DNA of 59,484 nucleotides, from contig JAHEIL010000016.1 of assembly GCA_024639405.1 (NCBI GenBank), forward strand, positions 1 to 59,484, in the 5' to 3' direction. Source of the DNA: Crocinitomicaceae bacterium (GTDB taxonomy: Bacteria > Bacteroidota > Bacteroidia > Flavobacteriales_D > Crocinitomicaceae). Both the position numbers and the translations under genes were made by a program. This document shows, piece after piece, positions 17,070 to 26,319 of the stretch. The number at the start of each line of letters is the position of its first letter. Within the stretch, counting starts at the first letter, position 1. The notes beneath the pieces were generated by a model. The model ran no database searches and was not told where the DNA came from. It saw only the letters and a list, made by a program, of their open reading frames with translations.

Positions 17070-18023
17070 TTAAAGGAAGAAATTAACAAATGAATAGGCA
17101 AATGTCAAATAAAACAAAATCGTGGTAATGAATTGATTCTTTTTGGTAGTAAAAGAAAAAGGAAGGAAAAAACAAAGTGGGAGCATTAAAAAACTAAACC
17201 GTTCAATTTGAGAGAACTTTAAATAATCCCAGCCTCCTAAAAGAACTGCAATAACAACAAAAAGCCATAAAATACGGACTAATTTTTTCAAGCGTATACT
17301 TGACTTTTGCATTTTAGTACGAATCCCAAACAAACTAAAAAGGAACAATACCACAAATAAACTTGCCGTAACAATAAAATCAAAATGTTTTTTTTGATAC
17401 TCAGAAACTTGTTTTAACAATTGAAAATCAATGGTATGATTCGAATATTGATAAAATAACAACGCATAAATTGTTGGAATTAACATGCCTGTTAATAACA
17501 ATAAGAATTCGCGAAATACAAAAGGACGAATGATTAAAACCATTGAAATAAACAAAGGCAACATTACAAATAAGGGCGGGTGAAAGGTAGCAGCAATTCC
17601 TGCAAAAATACTTCCATTAAAAATGGTGCTTCTTCCGTCGATGTTTTGTCCTAATTGGTACAATTTAGACAGAAGCAATATTAAAAACGTGTGCGCAATT
17701 AATAAACCGTCTATCGAATAAAGCGAATGGTAAAAACTCATCAAAACTACGTACAACAAAGCTGGAATGTAGATATTTCGCTCATAAAATTCGTTGGTAT
17801 TGAAAATCCAATTGATTAATAATGCATTTGAAAGTACCAATAACCCTCCTAATATCTTAGAGAATAAGCCAACTGAATTGGTCATTTCTCCCCATAAACC
17901 AAAATTTATTGTTGTACCTTGGTGGTAATAATTTGTAAGAGAATTCAAATAGATGTAAACCACTATTATTAATGGCAAAACAATTAAAACACCTGCTCTA
18001 TTTCCTGAAAATAATTTTAACAC
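17070..18023 (-). CDS. Multi-pass membrane protein, DUF6427-like
   Basis: The 317-residue protein has about ten hydrophobic segments, for example GVLIVLPLIIVVYIYLNSL and FSKILGGLLVLSNALLINWIF. It opens with MLKLFSGNRAGVL. This opening and the SFYHSLYSIDGLL segment resemble the Bacteroidota DUF6427 family, of unknown role. The family assignment is from memory of the pattern. It precedes purQ by 82 bases on the same strand. Confidence 0.7.
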   Translation of the reverse strand: MLKLFSGNRAGVLIVLPLIIVVYIYLNSLTNYYHQGTTINFGLWGEMTNSVGLFSKILGGLLVLSNALLINWIFNTNEFYERNIYIPALLYVVLMSFYHSLYSIDGLLIAHTFLILLLSKLYQLGQNIDGRSTIFNGSIFAGIAATFHPPLFVMLPLFISMVLIIRPFVFREFLLLLTGMLIPTIYALLFYQYSNHTIDFQLLKQVSEYQKKHFDFIVTASLFVVLFLFSLFGIRTKMQKSSIRLKKLVRILWLFVVIAVLLGGWDYLKFSQIERFSFLMLPLCFFLPFSFTTKKNQFITTILFYLTFAYSFVNFFL

Positions 18024-18144
18024 AAAGCGAAGATAATCAAATATAAAGCATCCTATTCTGTTTTAAGATGAAATTAATTGATCTATCTCATTAAATTGTT
18101 ATTAAATCGTAATGAAAAATGATGATTTCTTTCTATATTTAAAA

Positions 18145-18152
18145 TATATTTG
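18145..18152 (+). promoter_or_regulatory. Candidate -7 promoter box of the DksA-like gene
   Basis: TATATTTG matches TAnnTTTG, 39 bases before the ATG at 18192. No obvious -33 TTG is present at the normal distance. Confidence 0.45.
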
Positions 18153-18191
18153 CCCTCATTAAAAAAATAGTGGTTATTAAAATAGTTTTTT

Positions 18192-18575
18192 ATGTCACAA
18201 ATTAAAACTCGATTCTCAGATTCTGAATTAGTTGAATTTAAAGAATTAATACAAAATAAATTAAAAGAAGCACAAGTTGATCTTGACTTGTTAATCGGCT
18301 CTTTGTCGCACAATGATGACCATGGAACAGATGATACTGGCCGCACATTTAATATGATGGAAGACGGTTCAGAAACTTTATCACGTGAAGAAATGTCTCA
18401 ATTGGCTGCTCGTCAAGAAAAGTTTATTCAAAGTTTACAAGCTGCGTTGGTGCGTATTGAAAACAAGACATACGGTATTTGCCGTGTAACTGGAAAATTA
18501 ATCGCAAAAGAACGTTTACGTTTAGTACCGCATGCAACAATGAGCATCGAAGCAAAAAACGCACAAAACAACTAA
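18192..18575 (+). CDS. TraR/DksA-family protein lacking most zinc cysteines
   Basis: The 127-residue protein has a long N-terminal helical hairpin (FKELIQNKLKEAQVDLDLLIGSL, then MSQLAARQEKFIQSLQAALVRIE). A C-terminal DksA-type globular end follows (YGICRVTGKLIAKERLRLVPHATMSIEAKN). The canonical four zinc cysteines (CxxC with CxxC) are reduced to a single Cys, a variant typical of Bacteroidota. Relatives bind the secondary channel of RNA polymerase. lspA begins 4 bases after the stop, so the two form an operon. Confidence 0.87.
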   Translation: MSQIKTRFSDSELVEFKELIQNKLKEAQVDLDLLIGSLSHNDDHGTDDTGRTFNMMEDGSETLSREEMSQLAARQEKFIQSLQAALVRIENKTYGICRVTGKLIAKERLRLVPHATMSIEAKNAQNN

Positions 18576-18579
18576 TAGA

Positions 18580-19215
18580 TTGAAAAATAAACTATTTCTA
18601 GTGGGGGCCATTGTTGCCCTCATTTTACTTTGTGACCAATTGATTAAAATTTACATCAAAACACATTTTCAACCAGGAGAAGATGTGGCAGTATTTGGTA
18701 ATTGGTTTGTTTTAGAATACATTGAAAATCAAGGGATGGCATTCGGTACAACCTTTGGTAATAAAATGTGGCACAAATTAGCTTTAAGTATTTTTAGAAT
18801 TGTGGCGATTGGTGGTATTGGCTACTATTGGTTCAAACAAGCTAAGGCAGGTGCAAAAACAAGTTTTTTAATTGCAATTGGATTCATTATTGCCGGTGCA
18901 TTGGGTAATTTGATTGATTCAATGTTATATGATTTTATTTTCCCTTACGACCCATGCATGGCTTTTAATCATTTAGAAGGTTCTGGAATTAAAACGGATT
19001 GTGGTTTTTTTGGTGCCATTGAAACACGACCAACAGGTTTTTTATTAGGAAATGTTGTTGACATGTTTAAATTCGATGCTACATGGCCAACTTGGGTGCC
19101 AATAATTGGAGCCAAACAAGTATTTCCAGCAATATGGAACCTAGCAGATGCAGCAATTTCTGTTGGTGTAATTTTTATCTTTATCCGACAAAAAGCATTT
19201 TTCCAAAAAAAATAA
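18580..19215 (+). CDS. lspA: Lipoprotein signal peptidase (SPase II)
   Basis: The 211-residue inner-membrane aspartyl protease removes signal peptides of lipoproteins. Helix 1 is LFLVGAIVALILLCDQLIKIYI. Catalytic aspartates are in GNVVDMFKF and IWNLADAAISVG, and N-terminal landmarks are VLEYIENQGMAF. It is longer than the ~160-residue enterobacterial form, because of a loop between helices 3 and 4 (FIFPYDPCMAFNHLEG). The start is TTG at 18580; the next Met is beyond residue 50, too late. Many predicted lipoproteins in the window depend on it. Confidence 0.93.
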   Translation: MKNKLFLVGAIVALILLCDQLIKIYIKTHFQPGEDVAVFGNWFVLEYIENQGMAFGTTFGNKMWHKLALSIFRIVAIGGIGYYWFKQAKAGAKTSFLIAIGFIIAGALGNLIDSMLYDFIFPYDPCMAFNHLEGSGIKTDCGFFGAIETRPTGFLLGNVVDMFKFDATWPTWVPIIGAKQVFPAIWNLADAAISVGVIFIFIRQKAFFQKK

Positions 19216-19246
19216 CCGCTTTTAATACCCTATTTTCTTTAGTATA

Positions 19247-20959
19247 TTAAAAACGTGCTGTAATTCCTCCCATTACTTGGAAGATTTGTACGGGTGTTTT
19301 ATACCATCTGTAATAACGCTGAGAAGCGATGTTGTTGAATTGAATAAAAGCTGAAATTCTTTTACTGTATCGGTATTCAACTCCTAAATTAATATCTGTG
19401 ATAAACTGAAGCGGTTGCGCAAATTGATTGTTCTCAACTATAGTTTCAACATCTTTTTGATACACTTTAGCGTTTCTACCTCCTTCAAAATTAACATCTA
19501 GATTGATTAAAAATTTATCGTATAAATTATAACTTCCTCTCAAAATCACTTGCCAAGTAGGTAGATTCCAAGCATAGATTTGATTCTGCAATTGATACGA
19601 ATAAATTCTTCCTATTCCATCAATTTTCAATTTTTCATTTTGTTGGTAAGATAACGACCCTTCAAATGTGGAAAGGGTTAAGGTATCATATATCACATCG
19701 AATTTATTACCAACTGAATACGTTGTGTCTGAAACAAACAAGGCTTTATTTTGAATTTTTGCAAAACTAGCACTTGCATTAAAACTCAATTGTTTTGTTA
19801 ATGTTCCTTTAAAACCAAAGTAAAAATCAATGGGTGTCTTTTCATTTAACAATTGAATGTTTGGCAAAATAAATTCGTTGACACGTGCTAATGATTTAAA
19901 GGTTTGTTGTTTGATCCCTCCTCGTAACCCAGCATAAGGAATAATAATATCATTAAACAATGGATATTTCGCTTCAATTGCAGGATAAATGTGAATTCTT
20001 GTTCCATTCAAGGCTTCTAAAGCAATGTCTAAACCAAACTTTGCTTTAATGCGGTTGTTTTTAAGAAATGTTGTGATAGAAGGACTTAAATTTACAAGTG
20101 TATTTGCAAGTGCTATTCCATTTCCGTAACCATTAATTGTATCGAATTCTTTTCCATAATTGTAAGAATTGTGGCGAACAGACAAATCAGCAGCAAAAAT
20201 TTCTCTTCCTTTTTTATAGGTTCCAGTTCCATAAAGCGCAAAATAATTTTCTTTTGTTCTCCAATCTGAAAGACTATCAACAAGTGGTTTTTTTGTGCTG
20301 AAATTCGCGTAATCTAAACCAACAGTGTAATTTAACGTAGCACTATCTTTTCCATGAATCGCATATTTCACACCACCGCCAATGTCTTGAAATCGTTGTG
20401 CAATTGTTGAACGATCAACAGAATCTGTTGGTATTTGCCAACCGTAGTAATGGAATCCTTGATTATTGTAAAATAGATTTCCATTTACTGTATACTTTTT
20501 TTCGTGTATTGCACCTGTTAACGCAACACCTGTTCGATCAAATTGAGCGGGTGCATAATTGTCAAAATTGCCAAAAGAACTTAAATGAGTAACGTGAGCA
20601 CCATATACATATTTACGCGAGCGTTTTGAATTAAAATAAAATTCACCCAATGGCATCAACTCTGTTCCAATTCCCAATTTTAAATACGATTGATAGAACT
20701 GTGTCAATTTTGGTTCTGTTTTAATTGAAGCAGCATTGATATTATCTAATTTAATAGATGTAGCATGTTGTAAAACAAGCGTTGGATAGTCGATAATTGA
20801 CGTTGAAATGACTGTGTCAATAATTTTAGGGTGCTCTGTAATACGGTACGCTGGCTCAACCTCACGCATCGCTTTTCCACTCCAAATAATATCAGGTTCT
20901 CCTTGTCCAAAAACACTTGTTGACAGGGCAATAACAAAATAAAAAATAATATGTCTCAT
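19247..20959 (-). CDS. Outer-membrane beta-barrel protein paired with a TPR protein
   Basis: The 570-residue exported protein starts MRHIIFYFVIALSTSVFGQ, a signal peptide. It continues with alternating beta-strand sequence typical of TonB-receptor-like barrels (YLKLGIGTELMPLGEFYFNS, ending QIFQVMGGITARF with terminal Phe). There is no plug domain. I chose the ATG at 20959, one base after the stop of the TPR gene, not the in-frame start 16 codons earlier. The gene pair suggests a complex of a periplasmic TPR scaffold and a barrel; function unknown. Confidence 0.78.
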   Translation of the reverse strand: MRHIIFYFVIALSTSVFGQGEPDIIWSGKAMREVEPAYRITEHPKIIDTVISTSIIDYPTLVLQHATSIKLDNINAASIKTEPKLTQFYQSYLKLGIGTELMPLGEFYFNSKRSRKYVYGAHVTHLSSFGNFDNYAPAQFDRTGVALTGAIHEKKYTVNGNLFYNNQGFHYYGWQIPTDSVDRSTIAQRFQDIGGGVKYAIHGKDSATLNYTVGLDYANFSTKKPLVDSLSDWRTKENYFALYGTGTYKKGREIFAADLSVRHNSYNYGKEFDTINGYGNGIALANTLVNLSPSITTFLKNNRIKAKFGLDIALEALNGTRIHIYPAIEAKYPLFNDIIIPYAGLRGGIKQQTFKSLARVNEFILPNIQLLNEKTPIDFYFGFKGTLTKQLSFNASASFAKIQNKALFVSDTTYSVGNKFDVIYDTLTLSTFEGSLSYQQNEKLKIDGIGRIYSYQLQNQIYAWNLPTWQVILRGSYNLYDKFLINLDVNFEGGRNAKVYQKDVETIVENNQFAQPLQFITDINLGVEYRYSKRISAFIQFNNIASQRYYRWYKTPVQIFQVMGGITARF

Positions 20960-20960
20960 C

Positions 20961-23900
20961 TTAATTTTCTTCTTTAACATCAATAATCGTCTCTTCTTGT
21001 TTTTCAACAGGTTTGATTTGATTTTTTAACTGCATCAATTCATCCAACAAAGCATTCGCATTTGTAAGAATTTCATCGTCTTTCACAGGATAATGATCAA
21101 TAACAGATCGCAAACGTTGCTCAGCCTGGAAATAATCTTTTTGTACAATTAAAAGTTTTGCTTGCAACAACAATCCTTTAGCAACCCAAAAATTATAACT
21201 TGGTTTCATTTTAATTAAACCGTTGACTTCAGCGTCCGCTTTTTTATAGTCTTCTTGTTTGGCATACAATTCTGCCAAAGTATAGCGAGCTTCAGCAGCC
21301 AAAACAGTTGTTGCATTTTTAATGACATATTCTAAATTGCTTTTTGCCTCAGCGTAATTTTCTATATTGAATTCAGCCAATCCTTTGGCATATTCTGCTT
21401 CGATTCGAATGGTGTTATTCAATTGACTGCTTTCAAGAACTGCTTTGGCATTCAAAACGGTGTTTTCCCAATTTTGTAGTAAGAAATTACAACGCATTAA
21501 CCCTAATTTTGTATTAAAAATCAATGCTGGTTTTGAACTTAATTTATCTAAACGAGAATACGCAACAATGGCTTCATCATATTTACCTGAATTATAAAAA
21601 TGTTGGGCAACGCGCGCGGCAGATGTTTCCGTATATGAATTATTCGCTCCTTCTAATATTTTTTGATATGCTGCAATCGCTTTTTCTTTGTCACCTGCTG
21701 AAAAATAGGCATTCGCCATAAAGAATGTTGCATCATTTTTAAAACGTCCTGTTGGGAATTTTACTAAATATTTTTCAAAATTTGAAGCTGCCAAAGCAAA
21801 TGAACTATCTCTGAAAGCTTCTATTGCAGGCGCATAAAACATGTTCTCTTGTTCCTCAGGAGAAATATTTGCACATGAATAATCTATTGCCATTTGATTA
21901 GCTTTCTCAGGTTGTTTAGTAGCCGTATAAACATCAACCAAACCACGAACAACAGTTGCACATACTTGTTGGTCTTCCCCATTTGAATTCAACAAGGCTA
22001 AATATTCTTTTTCTGCTTTTGCATATTCCCATTTTTTATAATGAATATCCGCAATTTCTATGCGTGAAGGTAATACAAGATTAGACGTTGGATAGTCCTC
22101 CATTACTTGTGTAAAATAGCGGGTCGCTTTATCAAATTCAGACTTTGCCTTGTAACTATTTGCTACTTCAAAGACTGCTTGTAAAATGTATTTTGAATTT
22201 TTATAATTATTGATAATGTCCAATAAATAGCTAATTTTCTTGTCTTCTTGATTCGCAAAGCCATACGATTTAGCTAAATAAAACAACGCTTGATCTTCAC
22301 TCGCTACCTTTAATTTTATAACTTCTAAATAATTTTTAATGGCATTTTCATTTTGTTTCGTCATGTAATAACCATCACCTATGCGTGAATAAGCATCCGC
22401 TAGTTTTGTTTTGTTTTTTGTAGACGATTGGCAATACAATCTGAACGATTCAATCGATTGTAAAATATCTTTACTTCTTAAATAAGCATAGCCCAAATTG
22501 TAATAAGCATCTGGTTTCAATTCAGCTGCTAATGTTGCTGGCATTGCTAAAAAATCCTTGTAGGTAGCAATAGCTTTGTCAATTTTATTCAATCTAAAAT
22601 AAGCATCTGCCGACCAAAATCTTGCGCGTGCTGTGTAAGATGGTTCAATCGGGTGTTTTTCAACTAATTCAAACGACTGAATCGCTTTTTCAAATTCATC
22701 TTTTTGGAAAAAAGCAACCCCTTGATTAAACGCAACCAATTGGTAAACCGCTTTTAATTTTGCGTCTTTTTTAGGTAATTTATCCAAAGAAGCCAATGCT
22801 TTTGCATAATTATTAGTGGTTGAATAAACGTTTACTAAATATTGATTGATATCTGAAATACGACGAGATTCAGGAAATTTCTCAATAAATTGTTCCAACG
22901 CAATTACTGACTCATCGTAAGGATTCAAATCTAATTTATACGATAATACGGCAAAATTATACAAGGCATCTTCTTGAATCATTTTGTTAAATTCTAGTTT
23001 AGATGCTGCTTGAAATGCTGCTCTAGCACCGACTAATTTTTTCATCTTTAAGTTACATTCACCAATGTGATAGAAGGCAATCTGTGCCAAACTATCGTTT
23101 TTTGCCGCAACTTTATCAAATGGACTGATGGCTTTTTCATACGAACCGATTTTGTAATAAGCGTAACCTAATTGGTACTCATCATCGCGAGTAGTTGTAT
23201 GTTTCTTGCTATATTTTTCTAAATACGGCAAGGCTTCATCGTATTTCCCAACTCGGAAGTACGCATCTCCTATTAAGTGGTCTAAATCAATTTCGTTGGA
23301 AACACTTATTGTGTCTAAAGTTGATGCAGCATATTTTGTTACTTCCGCATATTTTCCTTGTAAATAATAAATTTGAGCAATGTAATATGGAACAACTTTT
23401 GAGAAACTTGAATTAGTTTGCAATTTTAAAAAGCCATCTAATGCAGTTTGATATGCTTTGTCAATGTATGCAATGTGAGAAAAATAATACAATCCAGGTC
23501 CCGCATAAGTTGATGAACCATCTTTCATCTCGCTAAATGCAGCGCGAGCAGCAACGTTGTTTTTTTCTTGAAAATTTGCATAACCTAATTTAAAGAAGTA
23601 CTCATCTTTTTCTTTCGGATCAAGTGCAAAAACATTCACTTGACTGAGCCAAACAATTGCTTCCTTGAATTCTTTTTTCTGGTAATAAAACTTTCCAACT
23701 TTAAAATAAATCGAATTTTTGTAAATATTTTCGGGATAGTTTTTATTGAATGCAAGTAACAAATCAAGCGCATCGTTGTTGAACATTTCCAATGCCGAAA
23801 TTCCTTCGTAGTAAAATGCTTTGATCACTTGAGGATCGCGTTCATCTTTTTGTTCTTGAATAAAATTTCTAAATTCAATACGAGCCGCTGCATATTGTTC

Positions 23901-24023
23901 TTTCTGAAAAAGCTCTTCTGCTTTGTAAAAACGAACATATTCTGATTTGTATTTTCCCGAAGTTTGCGCCACTACAATCAGTGGGAAGAACACGAAAAGG
24001 TATAATATAAATTTTAACTTCAT
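20961..24023 (-). CDS. Large periplasmic tetratricopeptide-repeat protein
   Basis: The 1020-residue protein has a signal peptide (MKLKFILYLFVFFPLIVVAQ) and then TPR units almost to the end. Typical pairs include YYQKKEFKEAIVWLSQV, AYFRVGKYDEALPYLEKYSKKH, DAYFRLNKIDKAIATYKDFL and AYFSAGDKEKAIAAYQKIL. The ATG at 24023 is preferred over one seven codons upstream because it directly precedes the signal peptide. It looks like a scaffold for protein interactions in the periplasm. It is translated just ahead of the barrel gene. No catalytic domain is seen. Confidence 0.85.
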   Translation of the reverse strand: MKLKFILYLFVFFPLIVVAQTSGKYKSEYVRFYKAEELFQKEQYAAARIEFRNFIQEQKDERDPQVIKAFYYEGISALEMFNNDALDLLLAFNKNYPENIYKNSIYFKVGKFYYQKKEFKEAIVWLSQVNVFALDPKEKDEYFFKLGYANFQEKNNVAARAAFSEMKDGSSTYAGPGLYYFSHIAYIDKAYQTALDGFLKLQTNSSFSKVVPYYIAQIYYLQGKYAEVTKYAASTLDTISVSNEIDLDHLIGDAYFRVGKYDEALPYLEKYSKKHTTTRDDEYQLGYAYYKIGSYEKAISPFDKVAAKNDSLAQIAFYHIGECNLKMKKLVGARAAFQAASKLEFNKMIQEDALYNFAVLSYKLDLNPYDESVIALEQFIEKFPESRRISDINQYLVNVYSTTNNYAKALASLDKLPKKDAKLKAVYQLVAFNQGVAFFQKDEFEKAIQSFELVEKHPIEPSYTARARFWSADAYFRLNKIDKAIATYKDFLAMPATLAAELKPDAYYNLGYAYLRSKDILQSIESFRLYCQSSTKNKTKLADAYSRIGDGYYMTKQNENAIKNYLEVIKLKVASEDQALFYLAKSYGFANQEDKKISYLLDIINNYKNSKYILQAVFEVANSYKAKSEFDKATRYFTQVMEDYPTSNLVLPSRIEIADIHYKKWEYAKAEKEYLALLNSNGEDQQVCATVVRGLVDVYTATKQPEKANQMAIDYSCANISPEEQENMFYAPAIEAFRDSSFALAASNFEKYLVKFPTGRFKNDATFFMANAYFSAGDKEKAIAAYQKILEGANNSYTETSAARVAQHFYNSGKYDEAIVAYSRLDKLSSKPALIFNTKLGLMRCNFLLQNWENTVLNAKAVLESSQLNNTIRIEAEYAKGLAEFNIENYAEAKSNLEYVIKNATTVLAAEARYTLAELYAKQEDYKKADAEVNGLIKMKPSYNFWVAKGLLLQAKLLIVQKDYFQAEQRLRSVIDHYPVKDDEILTNANALLDELMQLKNQIKPVEKQEETIIDVKEEN

Positions 24024-24178
24024 TTGAATTGCATTTAATCGCATAAAAGTAAGTTACATTCAAGTCCTTTATTGATTAGGTCTTTAAAAGTTTTAAACGT
24101 GAATCTGTTAAGATAATTATCACTGCAATTTCAAATAACAAATCATATTAACGATCTTTACACTTTAAATCTTTTAGT

Positions 24179-24877
24179 GTGGAGAAAGTTATCGAAATTA
24201 ATGATGCCCGAATTTTTCAACAAGATGTATGTGTCTTGGATGATGTAAATTTTACGTTGAAGGAAAATGAATTCGTTTATTTAATCGGGAAAACTGGCAG
24301 CGGAAAAAGTAGTTTGCTGAAAACTATTTATGGAGAACTCCCATTAAATGAAGGGAATGGCTCTGTTGCTGGGTTTGATTTGACTGCACTTTCTAAAAAA
24401 GATATTCCTTTGTTGAGAAGAAAAATTGGTATCGTTTTTCAAGATTTTCAATTATTAATGGATCGAACTGTAGGTGATAACTTATTATTTGTAATGGGTG
24501 CTACTGGTTGGAAGGACAAAGAATTGATGTTGAAACGTGCAAAAGAAGTGTTGCAATTAGTTGGAATCGAGCAAAAGATAAACAGCATGCCACACGCGCT
24601 ATCTGGTGGTGAACAACAACGGGTGTCAATTGCTCGTGCATTGATCAATAAACCATCACTAATTTTAGCGGATGAGCCAACGGGAAATCTAGATCCAGAA
24701 ACATCGAGTGAAATTATGCAATTGTTATTAGCTGTAGCAATGGAAGAAAAAACTGCAGTATTAATGGCAACGCACGATATGACAATGGTTGAAAAATTTG
24801 AAGGGAAAGTTATCCGCGTTGAAAATGGTCAACTACACGAAGTAACCAATATAAGTGCATTTAATCCCGCTTTGTAA
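24179..24877 (+). CDS. ftsE: FtsE-type ABC transporter ATP-binding protein
   Basis: The 232-residue ATPase has Walker A in [15 protein letters not shown]-loop [13 protein letters not shown], signature [16 protein letters not shown], Walker [17 protein letters not shown] and H-loop MATHDM. The Q-loop and the FQDFQLLxDRTV stretch are typical of FtsE, which with the permease FtsX controls cell-wall hydrolases during division. No ftsX is adjacent. The start is GTG at 24179. Its stop abuts the convergent glutaminyl cyclase stop with no spacer. Confidence 0.88.
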   Translation: MEKVIEINDARIFQQDVCVLDDVNFTLKENEFVYLIGKTGSGKSSLLKTIYGELPLNEGNGSVAGFDLTALSKKDIPLLRRKIGIVFQDFQLLMDRTVGDNLLFVMGATGWKDKELMLKRAKEVLQLVGIEQKINSMPHALSGGEQQRVSIARALINKPSLILADEPTGNLDPETSSEIMQLLLAVAMEEKTAVLMATHDMTMVEKFEGKVIRVENGQLHEVTNISAFNPAL

Positions 24878-25957
24878 TTAAGCTTTTTTAAATTTTACTT
24901 CAAACAATTTCGCCCAGTTTTTACCTGTTAAATACCATTTTGACGTGGCAGGATTGTAAGCGATTCCATTCAACACATCTCCTGTTGTTCCTTTACCTTC
25001 TGAAACAATTGATGTCGCGTCTACTTGTGCCAATACTTTCCCATTATTCGGATCTATTACAACGATGAAATTGGTCATCCAAACATTGGCATATATCAAA
25101 TCGTCGACATATTCCAATTCATTTAAATTTGCAATTGGACCTTCATTGTTATAAACTTCAATTGTACGTTCAATTTCAAATGTTGTGGGATTTCTGAAAA
25201 CTATGCGTTCTGTTCCATTTGACATGATAAGAGAAGTGCCGTTGTTGCAAAGTCCCCATCCTTCACCATTGTATGGGATATCTTTTTCAACTTGAAACGT
25301 TTTTTTGTTGTAAACAAAACACTTTTGTTCTTGCCACGTTAATTGATAAATTTTTTCCTTAAAAACTGTTATACCTTCTCCAAAATATGTGCCATCTAAG
25401 CCCATTTTTTGTTCAATGGCACCAGATTTTAAATTTACTTTCGCAATAATGGATTGACCACGTTGACCAGTACCTTCAAACAATTCACCTTTATTGAATT
25501 CCAATCCTTGTGTGAAACTTGTTGTATTATGAGGGAAAGCAGCAATTTTTTCAATTGTCCATTTTTCTGGGATAATTTCAGATAATACGCGTACCATGCG
25601 TTCATCGTCAAATGTAGAACCATCTTTTAAAAGTGAATGTAAGACTAACGAACGTGTCCCTACTCCTAATTCACCTGCTTTGAATGAATAACTTAGCGCT
25701 GCTTTTGGCTGTTTCCACGTTGCAATTACACTGTCATTGTAGATTAATTCCAATTGTTTAATTTCTGAAGAATTAACAGCAATTTTTAGTGCAACAACTT
25801 CATCTCCTTTCGTTGCTAAATTTTCTTTGAAAGAAAACATCGCTGGTAAATCATCTGCTGCTTGTTCAGAAACTACATTCTTGTTTTTAAAAAAAGGAAC
25901 GATTACAAAGGCTGCAAGTGCCAGAATCAATAAACCAAAAATAAGGTACTTTTTCAT
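24878..25957 (-). CDS. Glutaminyl-peptide cyclotransferase (bacterial/plant type)
   Basis: The 359-residue protein has an N-terminal signal or anchor (YLIFGLLILALAAFVIVPFF). An immunoglobulin-like stretch runs to about residue 130. A five-bladed propeller of the glutamine cyclotransferase family follows (FPHNTTSFTQGLEFNKGELFEGTGQRGQS, GEGITVFKEKIYQLTWQE, NEGPIANLNELEYVDDLIYANVW, VLNGIAYNPATSKWYLTGKNW). It converts N-terminal Gln to pyroglutamate on exported proteins. YtxJ follows on the same strand 5 bases upstream. Confidence 0.9.
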   Translation of the reverse strand: MKKYLIFGLLILALAAFVIVPFFKNKNVVSEQAADDLPAMFSFKENLATKGDEVVALKIAVNSSEIKQLELIYNDSVIATWKQPKAALSYSFKAGELGVGTRSLVLHSLLKDGSTFDDERMVRVLSEIIPEKWTIEKIAAFPHNTTSFTQGLEFNKGELFEGTGQRGQSIIAKVNLKSGAIEQKMGLDGTYFGEGITVFKEKIYQLTWQEQKCFVYNKKTFQVEKDIPYNGEGWGLCNNGTSLIMSNGTERIVFRNPTTFEIERTIEVYNNEGPIANLNELEYVDDLIYANVWMTNFIVVIDPNNGKVLAQVDATSIVSEGKGTTGDVLNGIAYNPATSKWYLTGKNWAKLFEVKFKKA

Positions 25958-25962
25958 TTAAC

Positions 25963-26319
25963 TTATATTAATGTTAAAATATCTTGGGCGCGAATGCCGT
26001 TGTGCGTTTCTGTATAAATAACTTGGTCATTAGCCACAACAATTACTTGCGGCGATTGATGAACAACGCGTGTTTTTTCAGCCAATAAATTAGAGATTTC
26101 ACGGTATGTAATTAAATCTAAAAAATAAATTTTACAAACTGCATCCTTGTTCCAATTTGATTCAAAACGAGACAAAGCCATCGTGGAAATACTGCAACGC
26201 GTACTGTGCTTAAAAAACAAAACTGGTTGTTCACTTGAAGATGCTAATGCCTCTTCTAATTGATCTTTTGTTGTCAATTGTATCCAATTCAATGGTACTT
26301 GCTTTGAAAAAAGTCCCAT
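25963..26319 (-). CDS. ytxJ: Bacillithiol-system redox protein YtxJ (monothiol)
   Basis: The 118-residue thioredoxin-fold protein has the YtxJ motif FKHSTRCSISTMALSRFE, with a single active-site Cys. Later come FLDLITYREISNLLAEK and HQSPQVIVVAN with the cis-Pro region. It is a predicted bacilliredoxin-like monothiol reductase. The start overlaps the pheS stop as TAATG, so it is translated with pheS. Confidence 0.92.
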   Translation of the reverse strand: MGLFSKQVPLNWIQLTTKDQLEEALASSSEQPVLFFKHSTRCSISTMALSRFESNWNKDAVCKIYFLDLITYREISNLLAEKTRVVHQSPQVIVVANDQVIYTETHNGIRAQDILTLI

